A stretch of DNA of 64,000 nt, taken from the NCBI RefSeq assembly GCF_008831285.2, contig NC_045148.1, positions 6,763,001 to 6,827,000 on the forward strand. The letters run 5' to 3'. This document shows positions 43,214 through 55,450 of this stretch, one piece after another (position 1 is the first letter of the stretch; every line of letters starts with the position of its first letter). The DNA comes from Nymphaea colorata (taxonomy: Eukaryota > Streptophyta > Magnoliopsida > Nymphaeales > Nymphaeaceae). A model generated the notes under the pieces. It had not been told where the DNA came from. It saw only the letters and a list, made by a program, of their open reading frames with translations, and made no database searches. A program made the translations under genes and the position numbers.

Positions 43214-45637
43214 CTGCACAGAAACGAGGACAAAGTTTAAGATCGATACTTGTTACGAGGATGAGCAGCAAAATGTACTACCATCTATGCATGGAATCTA
43301 CTCATAACAAGGTGATTGTTATGACTAGAAGTAATCAGTAATATTTTGAGTCCATCAAACTGATGTTGCATGGCCTTGGTGATGTGCAAGGGATCCACAC
43401 CAAAATCCATGGTTTATCAATCTAAGTATCTTTGTACTACTATGACATTGACAAATCCTAAAAGGAGGGTCTGTTCTTAAATTTATAGACTTCTGCATGA
43501 ACCGTATCTGTGGAAATCAGTCGCCCTCTTAAGCGAAAAAATCCCCAGATCTTATGGGTTTCATTTGACCAGGAACTATTCTATAGACAATAACAGATGC
43601 AAGAAGGAGGAATTTTATTATGTCCACCTGCTCTAAAACAGCGTCATGAATATCAGTTTGGTATTGACTCATAGGCATCGTGGCTGATATGAGACTTGAA
43701 ATAAGCATTTTATTAAAAAATTTAAAATATTTATTGGTTATTTTAAAGTAAAAAAATGAAAAATAGTCTGGGCACATCAGTCGAAAACCAGGAAACGGGC
43801 ACATACAGTGGTTTTGTACCCAACTTAGCTGTATTGCATTCTCTGCAGCGCGGGCTGGGTCCTAAGACACTCTGAAATAGCTAAACAGACATGATATGTA
43901 AAATGTATATTACCAATTGTAAAGGAGCCAAAAATGTGGAACTGTGCATATGGGGACCATTGAACTTCAGATTACACATTCTATCCTCGATCACAACTAC
44001 AACGTGCTAATATTACCTGTAAAATGAAGATAAAATATGAGCATATTTTCATATACTCAACAGGTTTTACAGAATTAGTAAATGCAAGCCATTCATTACA
44101 TGAAAACATGCACAACATGCAATCGTGACATCACGGAAGCCAAATGCATTTGTAAGCAGTTAAATTAATTACTAACATTTAAAAATATGCAACAATAGAA
44201 TCCACAAGGATATCAGGTTTTCAGTTACCACTTCTAGACATCCATGCAAAGCATAATTCACATCGTATTAAATTTGTTCAATTATCTGTTTCTTTTATAT
44301 AGTTCCGACATTACTCCCACTGTAGCAGTTCCTCTACTGGTAGCCTAATGGTCTAGTTTTCACCGTATAAGTGTAGGTGGTCAATTTCCCCAAGAGATTA
44401 TGTCTGAGGGTGGGAAATAAATGAGACATCTACCGTGCTAAAGACCACATAAGGCCTTGACCTTGTCGGGCTTAACCTTCAAGCCGTCGCCCACATATGA
44501 TCCCATCGGGTCTAAAACTATCCGGTCTCAAAGTCTAGGCAGGATTCTAGCCCAAACAAATGCTACTGACCATAGTCAATGGAACAATTCTAGGCCATCG
44601 TTCATGTTTGGCAATGGATAGTCATCTTGTACAAGTAACTATGAGTCATCCGAGAGAGCGGGAGGTTACCCCACCATCTGGAGTGAGTCATGAAGGCACT
44701 CTCATTCCTCTTGCCTATGAGGTCTTGGACTGTGTCGGGACCGGGTGGAGTATGATACACCCTTCAGCTTGAGTGTCACGATCCTATTTTTGCTGTTCAT
44801 GAGAATAACACCCATGGAAACCGAACATATGTTTTTTTCGTAAAGGACAATGAGACTACCAGTTATGACACTGCACATGGTTGATCCGCAAAGATGGCAA
44901 TGGATCAGTCGATCCATGCATCACAATTACATATTAAACCAATATACATTTATTGATCCATTACAAACAAAATCGCTTCATACATTTGGTTTTACACCAG
45001 ACACACAATGTTAGGCACAATTTTAACTTTTAAGTTAACGAGGATCCAAGCAAACCTAACTGATAGGTAGATATCACATGCACAAATGAAGTCAATCATA
45101 CAATAAATTCAAGACTAATATGCAATAGAAATGGAAGCAGATGAAATATAGTCCCTATTCATCTTTTTGAGGGGTCACTACATAACTAATACAATACAAA
45201 TTGGCATTTTAATTACGTCTACCCTGAAGTCCTTGAGGTTCTACAATAGACTTTTGCTAAACACGAGCTCAAAGGAGATGCCAGAGGGTGGCATCAACGT
45301 ATGGTAGAAAGACATGCGGAGTACAATAACCAGTGGTGAAGGACACTAATCGTTCATGCTTGAATGAGCGCCATTATATATAAATAATCAAATATTTGAA
45401 GGCCGTAATGAAAAAATAAAATAAAGGTATCTTGCAAAGCTAGTATCGGCAATTGCCTACACCAGACGACATGTGCTTCCACCACTGACAATGCCCTAAA
45501 TGTTGTTTCTCATGGAGTCTTATAAGTCTTAGGAAATCAAGCAACTAATATACTAAATACCATTGTAGAAGACTTCTAATATTAAGTACAATCTCCATTT
45601 AACAAAAACCTACATAGAACCTGGCCCAACATGACCT
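43214..45637. other. Intergenic, nothing firm
   Basis: AT-rich. Near 44340-44420 a segment with GTAGCCTAATGGTCTAG and GTGTAGGTGGTCAATTTCC recalls the SINE heads at 4190 and 5180 but is too weak to call. Near 45440 there is TCGGCAATTGCCTACACC, related to 3703 and 13268. The frame at 43529-43804 is not recognisable. Confidence 0.35.
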
Positions 45638-45646
45638 TAACTAGGA

Positions 45647-46028
45647 CTAAGGATGTCAACAGATCTTTTTAGATTTGGATCGGATATACTCTTAATCATA
45701 TCTACTTTTTGGATATTCACATATTCGTATTCGAATACAAATAAAGAAAAAGCATATCTGAATCCGAATCCAAAATCTAATTTTACAATCCAAATCTGAT
45801 TTTTATATTTATATTTGAATCCCAATTCTGAACTGAATTTTGCCAATTTTCAGCATTAGATATAAGATATTTGTCTACATATAAATCCCATCTGAATCCG
45901 AATCTGATCATATGCCATTTCTTAAATCCAAATCCGATGTGGTTTCTTAATCGGATATTAATTTTTTATATCTGATTCTTTTTGGATCGAATTCGATCTG
46001 ATATTCAAATCGGATATATTGACATTTG
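45647..46028. mobile_element. hAT-like MITE, copy 2, with 9-bp target duplication
   Basis: A 382-bp relative of 866-1246. It is flanked by the identical direct repeat TAACTAGGA (45638-45646 and 46029-46037). The ends carry GGATGTCAAC and, inverted, AATGTCAATATATCC. The interior is full of GAATCCGAATC and AAATCCGAT motifs in both orientations. No coding capacity. Confidence 0.8.
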
Positions 46029-46037
46029 TAACTAGGA

Positions 46038-47544
46038 TGGAGTATGGTTGGAACCTATCATATAATGGGTTCCCATTCTGTCGTCCCCAGTCTCCTAGTT
46101 CCATTCCTCCTCTTTACTAAGCAAATTCAGACTTAAAACAAAAACTGAATCTCAATTTCATGTAGGAAGCTCACCTAGGTGGCGGCAACATGCATTAATT
46201 AGTTAGTACCTTCTTTACCATTAATTTAGACTTCATGGCCTCTAGATTTTATCGAATTAGAGACATGTCTCCAATTTCAATTGCCAAATCTACCCTCGAA
46301 GTCTTTCAGTATGTCAAAATTATCTTTTTGTCCCTGGTGTTTTCAATCAATTCCCAATATTTCCCTGATTTTTTTTTTTTTTTAAAATTTCTGATTGAAA
46401 CTATAGCGTCCAGCAAGTATTTCACTACTACCCAGGGGTTCTGGTTTTTTCCTGATCATCTCTAGCTCTAAGGCAAGTCACGATACAAACGAAGAGATTA
46501 GTTGGCTAATTACATATACTAAATATGCATTGTGGGGGCAGGCATTACAAGCAAACTACAGTCCCTATTGGTTCTTGAATGCAAATCACCTTGAACTCAA
46601 GCACCTGCCGAATGAACTTCAATTTTTTAGTTTATAACCATAAAGGAGGCTTGTGGCTAATGGAGGATTTAAATCTGCCGGACGTCTAACTAAAGTAAAA
46701 ATATGTTAATCAAAGCTCCATAATATACATTGCTAAAAGTAAAATGAAATATTGCTGTGCCAAAGACTCGCAATAATGCTAATGTGGCGGCTGTTTTGAG
46801 CTTTAACTTTTAGTCATTCGATGACAACCAACATTCAGTAGATTGAAACATTTAAGCTCCCCTGTGGCCTCACAGTAATGTAGGAGTTGCAAAGTTAAAT
46901 TTGACCTTTGATCACAAATTGCGTACCCCATCAATGAATGGTGATGTTCTGAGGAACGTCTACAAGCATCCAGCTGATGATGCCTAACATACCCACTCGG
47001 CCATTCCAAATGATATCTGATCCCTCCGCATGGGAGAGACGACTGCTCATGTAAACTCGAGGCCGTTTCAGAGAAGAAAACACTGCCACATTGGCACCAT
47101 AGCATCTGTTCCTGCTGCCAATGCAAGATGTTTGAGTTCCCGTTTTATCTGTCAGTGACTATGCTCTTCTAATTTCAAAGACCTTGTTATTCTAGAAATA
47201 TTTACCAATCAAAATATTCCAATGTTGCTTTACCAGAGCAGCATCTGAAGTTACACAGCTGAAGTAACAGGTTTTGTTTCCCTCTCTGTTCTAAGAAATA
47301 AGTACCATTAATGGCGGCCTGGAACTTGCTGTGGAAGCTCATCATCTTGGCCCTTCCAGCATATTCTTCTGCCACTGAATATATGAGCATGTTGCTATCT
47401 AGGTGATTGGTGCAATGGCTTGAGGTGGAGCTGATAGATGACTAGTTTTCATTTTGAATGTTAAGGGACATCAACTTTTTATGCATCCCCTTAAAAAAGA
47501 GGTCAAAGTGAGATGTAGATATCCAGAGATACCAAAAGTAAGCC
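46038..47544. other. Intergenic, nothing recognised
   Basis: AT-rich. Minus-strand frames at 46803-47126 and 47202-47390 have ordinary composition but no recognisable family. They could be exons of an unknown gene or chance. Confidence 0.3.
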
Positions 47545-47640
47545 TCCTATCTTAAGAAGACAAGAATTGGATAGGAGCTTCAGTTCTCTGTTCCTATCTT
47601 AAGAAGACAAGAATTGGATAGGAGCTTCAGTTCTCTGTTC
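47545..47640 (+). repeat. Perfect 47-bp tandem duplication
   Basis: The unit TCCTATCTTAAGAAGACAAG... through CTTCAGTTCTCTGT is present twice back to back without a mismatch, at the left edge of a CpG-rich island. Confidence 0.95.
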
Positions 47641-48361
47641 AGCTGTGGGTCTTCCCCTTTTGCTGAATTCCACCCTTCTGTAACGCACTTGTTGCAAAAT
47701 TTTCCACATTGCGTCAGGGAAAGCACGTGTCGCGGTTTCCTGTCGTGGGTAGCACTGCATTACTCCGTCCCTCCCCTTAGCTCGCTGCTGCGTCACTTTT
47801 GGATTACGTGCTCGAACCTATAGCGGATAGTTTTCTTGCGTCAGAGACTGAACCCCGCGGGCGCCCTTCCTTCCGGCCGGTTCCGAAAATTTTCCCACCG
47901 CAAAACTCGATAAGTCGTAGCCTTGACCACTGTTCACCTCCGCCCTTCAGCCGTCGTTTTCTTCCCTGCGACGTCGCCTCGTTCGCAGCTCTCCCCTGAT
48001 CAGCCTGTTGTTGAGTTCGCCGTCGATCTTTTTCAGGCAAAGCATCTCCTTTCGCAGGCGCGCTTCACCTCCGCCCTTCGCTTCACCGTTCGCGGTTCAT
48101 CTGCTCGCCGTCGTTCGTTTTGTTGTCTTCTCCCAATCAGGTAAAGGAAGTGCGTGCCCCAAACGCCCAATGTCTCTCTCTCTCTCTCCCTCTTTCGTCT
48201 TCCCTTTGCCTTATTGGTTATATATATGTTTCTGTTTTAGACGCAGGCGGACCTCCAGCAGTCTTCCGGCAGAGGGATCTTCCTCCATCTCGTGTATTGT
48301 CCCTCCTATGTGAATTGGGTATAAAGATTACGAAGGCACAGGTTCATCCCATGTGAATCGG
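47641..48361 (+). promoter_or_regulatory. CpG-rich promoter-like region with two probable non-coding exons
   Basis: GC- and CpG-rich against AT-rich flanks, with CT-rich leader-like sequence. A donor CCAATCAG|GTAAAG ends a first exon at 48140. An acceptor TTCTGTTTTAG at 48240 starts a second exon, which ends at GAATCGG|GTACTC near 48361 beside a (CT)n tract. No long open frame crosses these exons (best is 101 codons), so they are leader or non-coding RNA exons. The transcript they belong to is unknown; the nearest plus-strand gene is at 57.35 kb. Confidence 0.4.
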
Positions 48362-48792
48362 GTACTCTCTCTCTCTCTCTCTCTCGCTTTCTAGATTTGT
48401 TGCAGTTCTTCGGCTTTTCTTCTCCGATTTCTCGAATAACATGTTCTTCCATGAGACACTCTCGTGTCTTCATCTTTTTACCTTTTCTTCTTTTGTTTCT
48501 ACTGATTTAAGACATGGAAGACTGACAATGATTTTAAGCAGAAGTTGATGATTCTGCTGCCAATTTTACCGCATCATCCTTTTACTTTCCAAAATTTCTC
48601 TTGCGTCTAAAAATGTATACTTGTGACCATGTCTTCTGTCTCTCTTCGTTTACTTCTATTTTATTTTCTGGTCTTTCTTCATTGCCTTTCTTTCGTCTAT
48701 CATTTGCACCTATACGAGCTGACAGAAACAGCAAATTAACCATGTTGAATGGGATATAAATAATTTTCATGCTGTTTATTTGTTATCTGAGT

Positions 48793-48835
<43 letters not shown>

Positions 48836-49773
48836 CTGTTGTTCATCGTTTGCACTTTGCGAATCAAACCAGAGGCACGCTAAGTTGAAGGTTTTGGTTC
48901 GTACACGGTTTTGTCATCTACTTCAGTGGTCTATATTTTATTTAGATGTATGCTTTTTTCCAGTAAAGTTTCGTCTTGAAAATCTTTTGGATGGCATTAT
49001 ACTTCGACAAGCTCCCCAGTTTGAACATTAGGATGTTGTTTCTGAAGTGATTGCCACCATCCAGAGCTATATTTTTCACACATCAAGAAATTTTCTTATG
49101 TAGTCATGTGAAAGTTCTAGAAAATAGTATGATATACCATCTGCTGCTTTAGCTACTAATATGTGAAAACTGTCTAAGAAGTGACATATGTAGAACATGT
49201 AAAAATCTACTGAATAACGTAAGCAGCCACCAAAAAAAAACAAAAAAAACAAAATAGCATAAATTAAGTATGAATCCGGAATACCATGATTGCAGATCAG
49301 CCTTTTTTTGGGGATTTGAGATTATTGGCACTTTCTGTTTGGATCATGTTCCCTGGATGTCAATTTTAACTCTTTCTTTAGAATCCTATTCTATGCCATC
49401 ATGCGGTCAAAGACTTTGCACAGCACCATGAAAAGGAATATGAAGAACCATTAGTGATTGGCAATTCATCCGCTTCAAACATATAAAGGTGACCTCCTGG
49501 GAAAGAAACAACCGATCATTCAAAATCCAGAACCTCATACAACCCATAGTACCTGCTTGGTGAGAAGGAAAATAAATGCCCCTTAATCCACTGAATCCTA
49601 TTCACAAGGCCAGAGCACAAACTAAACAGAAACATGGACAGAAAGTCCTGAAATCCATAGTAATTGCGATCTTCCTAATCCTTAATGCATTTGTCTCAAA
49701 AGCTAAAAAGGTGTGCTTCATCTTTCTCTCGAACTCCGAATAAAGGTACAAAATACGTAACAGCTATGTCACA
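48362..49773. other. Intergenic or intronic, with a GA microsatellite
   Basis: (GA)n tract at about 48794-48832. Otherwise AT-rich, with no recognisable gene. Confidence 0.4.
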
Positions 49774-49841
49774 TAGGTACGGGTGCCGGTGCGGGTACAG
49801 GTACAAACCATTTTAAAAAAACTTGGGTCGGGGGTATGGTC

Positions 49842-49885
<44 letters not shown>
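49774..49885. repeat. Partial copy of the CATGGGTACGGGTAC MITE family plus (TA)n microsatellite
   Basis: GTCACATAGGTACGGGTGCC and following GGTACAGGTAC repeats match the left end of the MITE at 25348. A (TA)n tract of about 38 bp follows. No right-hand TIR or target duplication was found. Confidence 0.55.
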
Positions 49886-49887
<2 letters not shown>

Positions 49888-50603
49888 AAGAAGAAATACT
49901 TAGAAAATATACATCAAAATAAAAAATATATATTAACATAAATAAATAAACAACATAGAAAATATATATCAATGGCTCTTGCAGCAGTGTGTTTAAGAAA
50001 CCTGTGAAAAACTTTGAACATGTGGACAATCGAGCAGCCCCCTAGACAGTCAAATATGAATACCAGTCGAATTTTCACATTCAAAACAGGGTTCAACATT
50101 GTGGAACTATAATCTAAGCGCTAACTGCTGAAATGGAATGGGTCAATTATAGAAAATGCAAGATTTAGGCACCAAATACAAAAAATATTGGAGCGACTCA
50201 ACATTGTGGAGCATGGTTGCATATAAATGTAAAAAGGAAAGGACATACAATATGATTTTTGAAGAAGAAAAAAAAGATTGAAAATGATAAACCAGTAAAA
50301 GTAGAAAAACAAAAATACTACTAAGAACAACAATAAAAAGAAAAATAGTTGATGTAGGAAGGTCGCTAGAAGTCACTGGAGGTCGGCAGAAGAAATGTCG
50401 CCCAAATCAGCTAACGTTGGCCCAAATTGTTTCCTCCATAGGTTATCGGAGGTTGTTGGAGTTCTTCCTTAGCAAACAACAGTGGACAAGAGCAAAGCAG
50501 AACCTTTACTGGAGTTCTGTCGAGGCTCTATGTTTTTGAAAGGAAATACTAAAACAAAAAACAAAAAAACCTTAATTTTTGGACGAAAAGGGAATTGGTC
50601 AAC
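49886..50603. other. Intergenic, AT-rich
   Basis: A-rich on the plus strand. Minus-strand hydrophobic short frames reflect this bias. No gene seen. Confidence 0.4.
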
Positions 50604-51504
50604 AAATGTTGTACGTATCGTACGATACGAGCCCGCATCGTACGATACGAGCCCGCATCGTACGATACGTACCGTTGTGATTTCCTTTTACGGTACGATA
50701 CACCCCCCGTATCGTAAATGGGGGGTGTATCAGCTCTGTATTGCACGTATCATGCGATACATGGCCCGTATCGTACGATATGTGCTAATTTTGAAAAAGA
50801 GCCACCCGACGCCTCCTTTTCCACTTGTTCTTTAAAACGTCCGAGGGTTCTTCATTTGTAACGTGGGGATTGTGCATCCAAGGAGGGAGATCATCAATTT
50901 TCACGGTGAAAACATCAATTTTCACTGTGAAATTGGAGATTAAAGGGTCGATTTGTGCGTGGGTGGTTGATTTTCGTTGGGAGGAAAGGGGTTCTTCACT
51001 GCTGTGCTGAATATGTTGGTGAGGATCTTTCAATCCTTGACGATGAAGATGAAGATGAAGAAGAAGATGAAGATGAAGATGATGAAGATTATGAATGATG
51101 AATCATTATATGTATCGAACGACTTAAGAGTTATGAATCTATGGTTGTTGAACACTTGAATCATTGAATGTTTTATCACTTTATGGCTTATGCTTTGTTG
51201 ATTGAAATTGAATGATATTGTTATGAATTTTGATGTCTATGAAGTATGAATGGTGAACCGTGAACGTGTAGGTTTATAGCATTTAGCAATAATAAGTCTA
51301 TCATTATCTAAAACAAGTTTTCTATGAAGAATTTATTATTTTTAATTTTTTCTGATTTTTTTATGAATTTTTCGATTTTTTTTTAATTTTTCTGATTTAT
51401 TATTATTTTCTTAAAAAAATTTACGATACAGTTAGGATACATTACGATACGGCGTATCTTAAAGCCCGACCGATACGGCTTACGATACACGTTTTACAAC
51501 ATTG
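50604..51504 (+). mobile_element. GTATCGTA-family element, best-preserved copy, with TIRs and 8-bp duplication
   Basis: A 901-bp element. The left end AAATGTTGTACGTATCG and the reversed right end CAATGTTGTAAAACGTGTATCG form terminal inverted repeats. The flanks TGGTCAAC (50596-50603) and CGGTCAAC (51505-51512) are a 7-of-8 target duplication. The CAATG terminus and 8-bp duplication suit the hAT superfamily. The left quarter is an array of ATCGTACGATACG palindromes, including a 20-bp tandem (GATACGAGCCCGCATCGTAC). The middle has GATGAAGATGAAGATG, and the right is T/A-rich with ACGATACGGCGTATC. There is no transposase, so it is non-autonomous. Relatives are at 24787 and 26737. Confidence 0.75.
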
Positions 51505-51512
51505 CGGTCAAC

Positions 51513-52680
51513 ATTGATCGTGTCTATTTTTTGGATGGATATGGACCCAAGTACGTTGACCGTACCCGGTACATGTTGACCCGTCCCCGAGCCGTGTCCG
51601 ACGGCGTACCCGTACCGGTGTCGCACCCGACCGGTACGAGTACTCCACATTTGTAAGCAAATTGAAGATGGTCCAAATTGCAAAAGAACAAGACAAGGCG
51701 TGGATCAACAATATTAATCTAGCACACATGACACCACAAAAGTTTTCAAAATCCAAACGTCAACATGGTTCAAGAGTTGATGGGTTTGTCCTCAATTGAT
51801 TAAAAGGAGCATATTCATATCCCCAAGAAGACTGGAACCATATTCGACGCATTGAAACTAGATTTCTGTTTTGCTAATTCAGTTGAAAACCCCAAATTTT
51901 TAAACAACTCGTGCAGTCACTCACCGAAGATCCAGGTTCAGAACAAGTAATAATCAGAATTTCAGGTCCTAAATTGACATGGCGCAGCTGCTTCAGTGAA
52001 CATTGTACATGCTCCCTCTATCCTACCCAACTTTTGAAGCTAAAAACAACGTTTCATCAGCTTTCAAGCAGTCTCCACTCTAGGCCAGTAGTCATATCAT
52101 TTAAGAGGGATAAAGGGAGAGAGAGAGAGAGAGACAAATACCTATCCGTGAGGCTAGGTCGCCGGTGGTGAGAATCAATGGCAGCCATGCAGTTTTCCGG
52201 TGGGCATAAAAAGTGCCCTCTTTGGGCAAGAAAATGGCAAAAAGAGGGAGACCAACAAGATACCTTGATTGCAGCCAGTGAAGCTGCGAGAGGTACTTGA
52301 TGATAGGTTGCTGGCAGTGGGAATCGATGGGTAGCATGCAAAAACTGACCGGTGGTTGGATGAAGCAAGAAATATGGTCATGGTAGAGAGAAACGGGGGA
52401 CACCAAAAGCAAGAGGGTTTTCACTCAAAACCCTCTCAATTGTGGAGGTTTGGTGATAAAAAAAAAATGATAATCTTGATGATTGTTATTATCGTCGACA
52501 TTTTTTTTACCAAAAAGGATGTGCCTAATGTGTGCACATCAGACATGCCTCATGCATCACCCACAAGCCTACACCTCACTAGGATAAGATACCCCAACAC
52601 ATTGATGCATTGGCTTGGGTTTGGGATGATGCGCCCTGGTGCACATGCATCACACATTGATATCAATGGTCTCTCTTGAA
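51513..52680. other. Intergenic with GC-rich repeat and low-complexity tracts
   Basis: At 51525-51650, TACCCGTACCGGTGTCGC-type sequence resembles the inverse of the CATGGGTACGGGTAC MITE family. A GA tract lies at 52118-52134. Frames at 52057-52424 are not recognisable. Confidence 0.4.
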
Positions 52681-52689
52681 CAAGAACCA

Positions 52690-55450
52690 AGCCAAAGGAG
52701 TCACCACAAGGGATTTATCCTCTAAGTTCGATCTCCAAAGAAATGTCAACAACTTGATACAATGGGACACGATTGTTTGGCATATTATACGAAACTTTCA
52801 ACCATATGGGATGAGTTGACACTACTAGAATCAAAATCGAAATACAAAGCAATTGAGATGCATAAAAAAACAACTTGATGAAGATCACTTTTTTCAAGTT
52901 TTTAATAGTCTTGGGTCGGAATTTGAACAAGCTCTTCAACAAAAATCAAGGGAAGAGCACATTAACCAAAAGATCATATGCCACAATTGTCAAAAACCGG
53001 ACATATCAAGCTTGCATGTCCGAAATGAAAGAAAAAGGTGGATATGGCAACTTCATCCTAGAAAGAAGAAGAAACTTATACTATGGCAACTTCATCCTAG
53101 AAAGGAGAAGAAACTTATACTAGAATTGCAACGTCACTTTCCAAATTAGTTGAGGTTTTGCAACCCATTCTCAATGGATCCATATCAGGTGCAGCCATAT
53201 CCACTTCATTTACACCAACTATGTGTTCTTGGCTACTTGATTCCAGTGCCTTTTTTATATGACCCCAAACAAAGGAATTTTTAAACATTGCATAAGTAAT
53301 TTATATAAGTCTTTTGTTTCAACTGCCTATGAATCATCTCTTGAAATTGAAAGTATTGGTACTTTTCAAAATAAAAGTAAGTTTAATGTGCCAAAAGAGA
53401 AATTTATACCTCAACGCAGCTTAAACTTGCTTTCCATCTTTCTAATCTTGGTCCATGGCTGTGATCTCACTTTCTCATCAAGTAATGTCGAGTTTATGAT
53501 TGCTGGTGCAGGAAGGTGATTGAGGAAGGCTCTAGGAAAGGAGATCTTTATTATATTAATGATCTTTGTATCCCAAAGGAGTACTTCTGTAATTTTGTTC
53601 GGAAAGATATTTATACTGGGGACTTGGCATAAAAGATTGGAGCATCCTAGTGTATCATGTTGGCTTTGCCGCATACCAAGGATGTATTGAAAAAGATTTT
53701 GAATGCAAAGTTTGTATTTTGGGAAAAATGAAAGCTCTACCTTTCAAAGAAGGACTCTCTTCACTTCCAATTCTTTTGAGATGATTCATTCCTATGTTTG
53801 GGGTCTGACATCTATCACTTTGAAAGGAGGATTCTTGTATTATATCCTTTTTGTGGATGATTATACTCTGCATTAGTTGGTTTTATTTTCACAAGCATAA
53901 GCATGAGGTCTTTACCATATTCCAAGTCTTTCATAATCTGATTAAAAAACAATTTGATGCAAAAATTAAAACTTTGATCTCGGATTCTGATGGTAAATAT
54001 CTTTCTAATGAATTCCCAAAAATCACAAGAAGCAGGGTTCGACTTCTTTGAGACGTTCAGCCTGGTCGATAAGCCCACTTCAATATGAATTTTACTTTCC
54101 TTAGCAGTTCAATATAAATGGAACATTAGACAGATTGATATTGACAATGCACTTTTGAACGGGGTACTCATTAAGGATGTCTATATGAGCCATCCAAAGG
54201 GATATGTGGATTCGAGATATCCAAATCATGTGTGTAAATTGGAGAAGGCAATTTATGGTTTGAAGCAGGTGCCCCGTGCCTGGTATCTTAGACTGAGCCA
54301 TTTCCTTTTGAGCCAAGGTTTTGAAATATCTGAACTATATTGTCACTATTTGTTTCTAAAGAATGCCACACTTATATTTTAGTCTAATTATTTGCTTGAG
54401 CCGCTTAACAGAACCAAAATGGAAAACCACTAAGGAGGCTGCCACATTAATGAGCTCTTTTGACAAACAAAAATCGGGTAAAGCTTTTGCAAACTCCACC
54501 TTGTATCGCAACGTTGTAGAAGCGTTGCAATATGCTTGTCTAACTAGTCATGATATATCATTTTCAGTAAAAAAGTATTTCAATATATGCATGCCCTGAC
54601 TAAAGATTATTGGAAAACGGTTGCAAGGATATTACACTATCTTAAGGGCTCACTTGATTTGGGCTTACAGTTCCAACCTTCATCAGATCCACTAGGACCA
54701 CTACAACTCCATGCCTTCAGCGATGCTAACTGGACTGGGTGCATTGATGACAGAAAATCCACCGGGTGTGTGTGTTATATTCATGGGGAATAATGTAGTT
54801 TCTTGGTATTCTAGAAAGTAAAGAACCGTGACACTCTCTAGTGTGGAAGTAGAATATAAGTCATTAGCTGGCGGAGTGGCTTAACTATTATGGATTACTT
54901 CTTTGCTAAAGTATCTTTGGTTTGAGTTGAGAAGGACCCCAATATTAGGGTGTGACGATTTAGGGGCTCTATATCTGTCACCTAATCTAGTTTTCCACTC
55001 AAGACCAAACATGTGTAAGTGGCCTTTCACTTTGTTCTAGATCATGTGAGCAAAAAACATATAGACATCTAGTATATTAGAACAAGTGAACAGGTTGCTA
55101 ATGGACCCACAAAGGCTTTGAGTAAATCTTATTTAAGCAGTTCAAGTCCAACCTGTGGTTGCAGAATGCTTAGATTGTAGGGCCGTGCTAAGGCAACATT
55201 TCTTGGTGGAATCGATAAGCATGCAGATGCCATTCCTAACAATAATTATGTTGATGCCAAAGATAAAAAATCAGTTATAGGCATAACTTAAGGGATTTTT
55301 CTTATAGCTTGGAAACTTGTCTGTAGTAATCTTTTTGTTAAGTACCTTTAATTTCTTGCTGTAAATTATGCCAGCGCGTATCTCTCACCACCTTTGTTGT
55401 AACTGAAATGCATCCTCAATATAAGGGAATTTTGTGGCTCACAACTGAGC
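52690..55450 (+). mobile_element. Decayed Ty1/copia retrotransposon
   Basis: The remains follow copia order across several frames. Gag-like sequence (WDELTLLESKSKYKAIE, FNSLGSEFEQA) lies near 52810-53000. A protease-like WLLDSSA is near 53230 (family consensus WLLDSGA). A pre-integrase HKRLEHPS is near 53630, with broken integrase to about 54060. Reverse transcriptase (NHVCKLEKAIYGLKQVPRAW) is near 54225-54285. RNase H (LHAFSDANWTGCIDDRKSTG) is near 54705-54765. Stops and frameshifts are frequent, and the integrase core and much of RT are missing. A 3' LTR-like tail with a CCTCAATATAAGGG segment runs to about 55430. A short tandem (GGCAACTTCATCCTAGAAAG twice) lies at 53046-53120. No 5' LTR was found. 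Confidence 0.85.

Noticed and set aside
52820-52830. CACTACTAGAA, resembling a CACTA terminal repeat that could pair with the Transposase_24 gene
   Set aside because: It lies in the copia gag coding sequence (encoding part of WDELTLLESK), and no inverted partner or 3-bp duplication was found.
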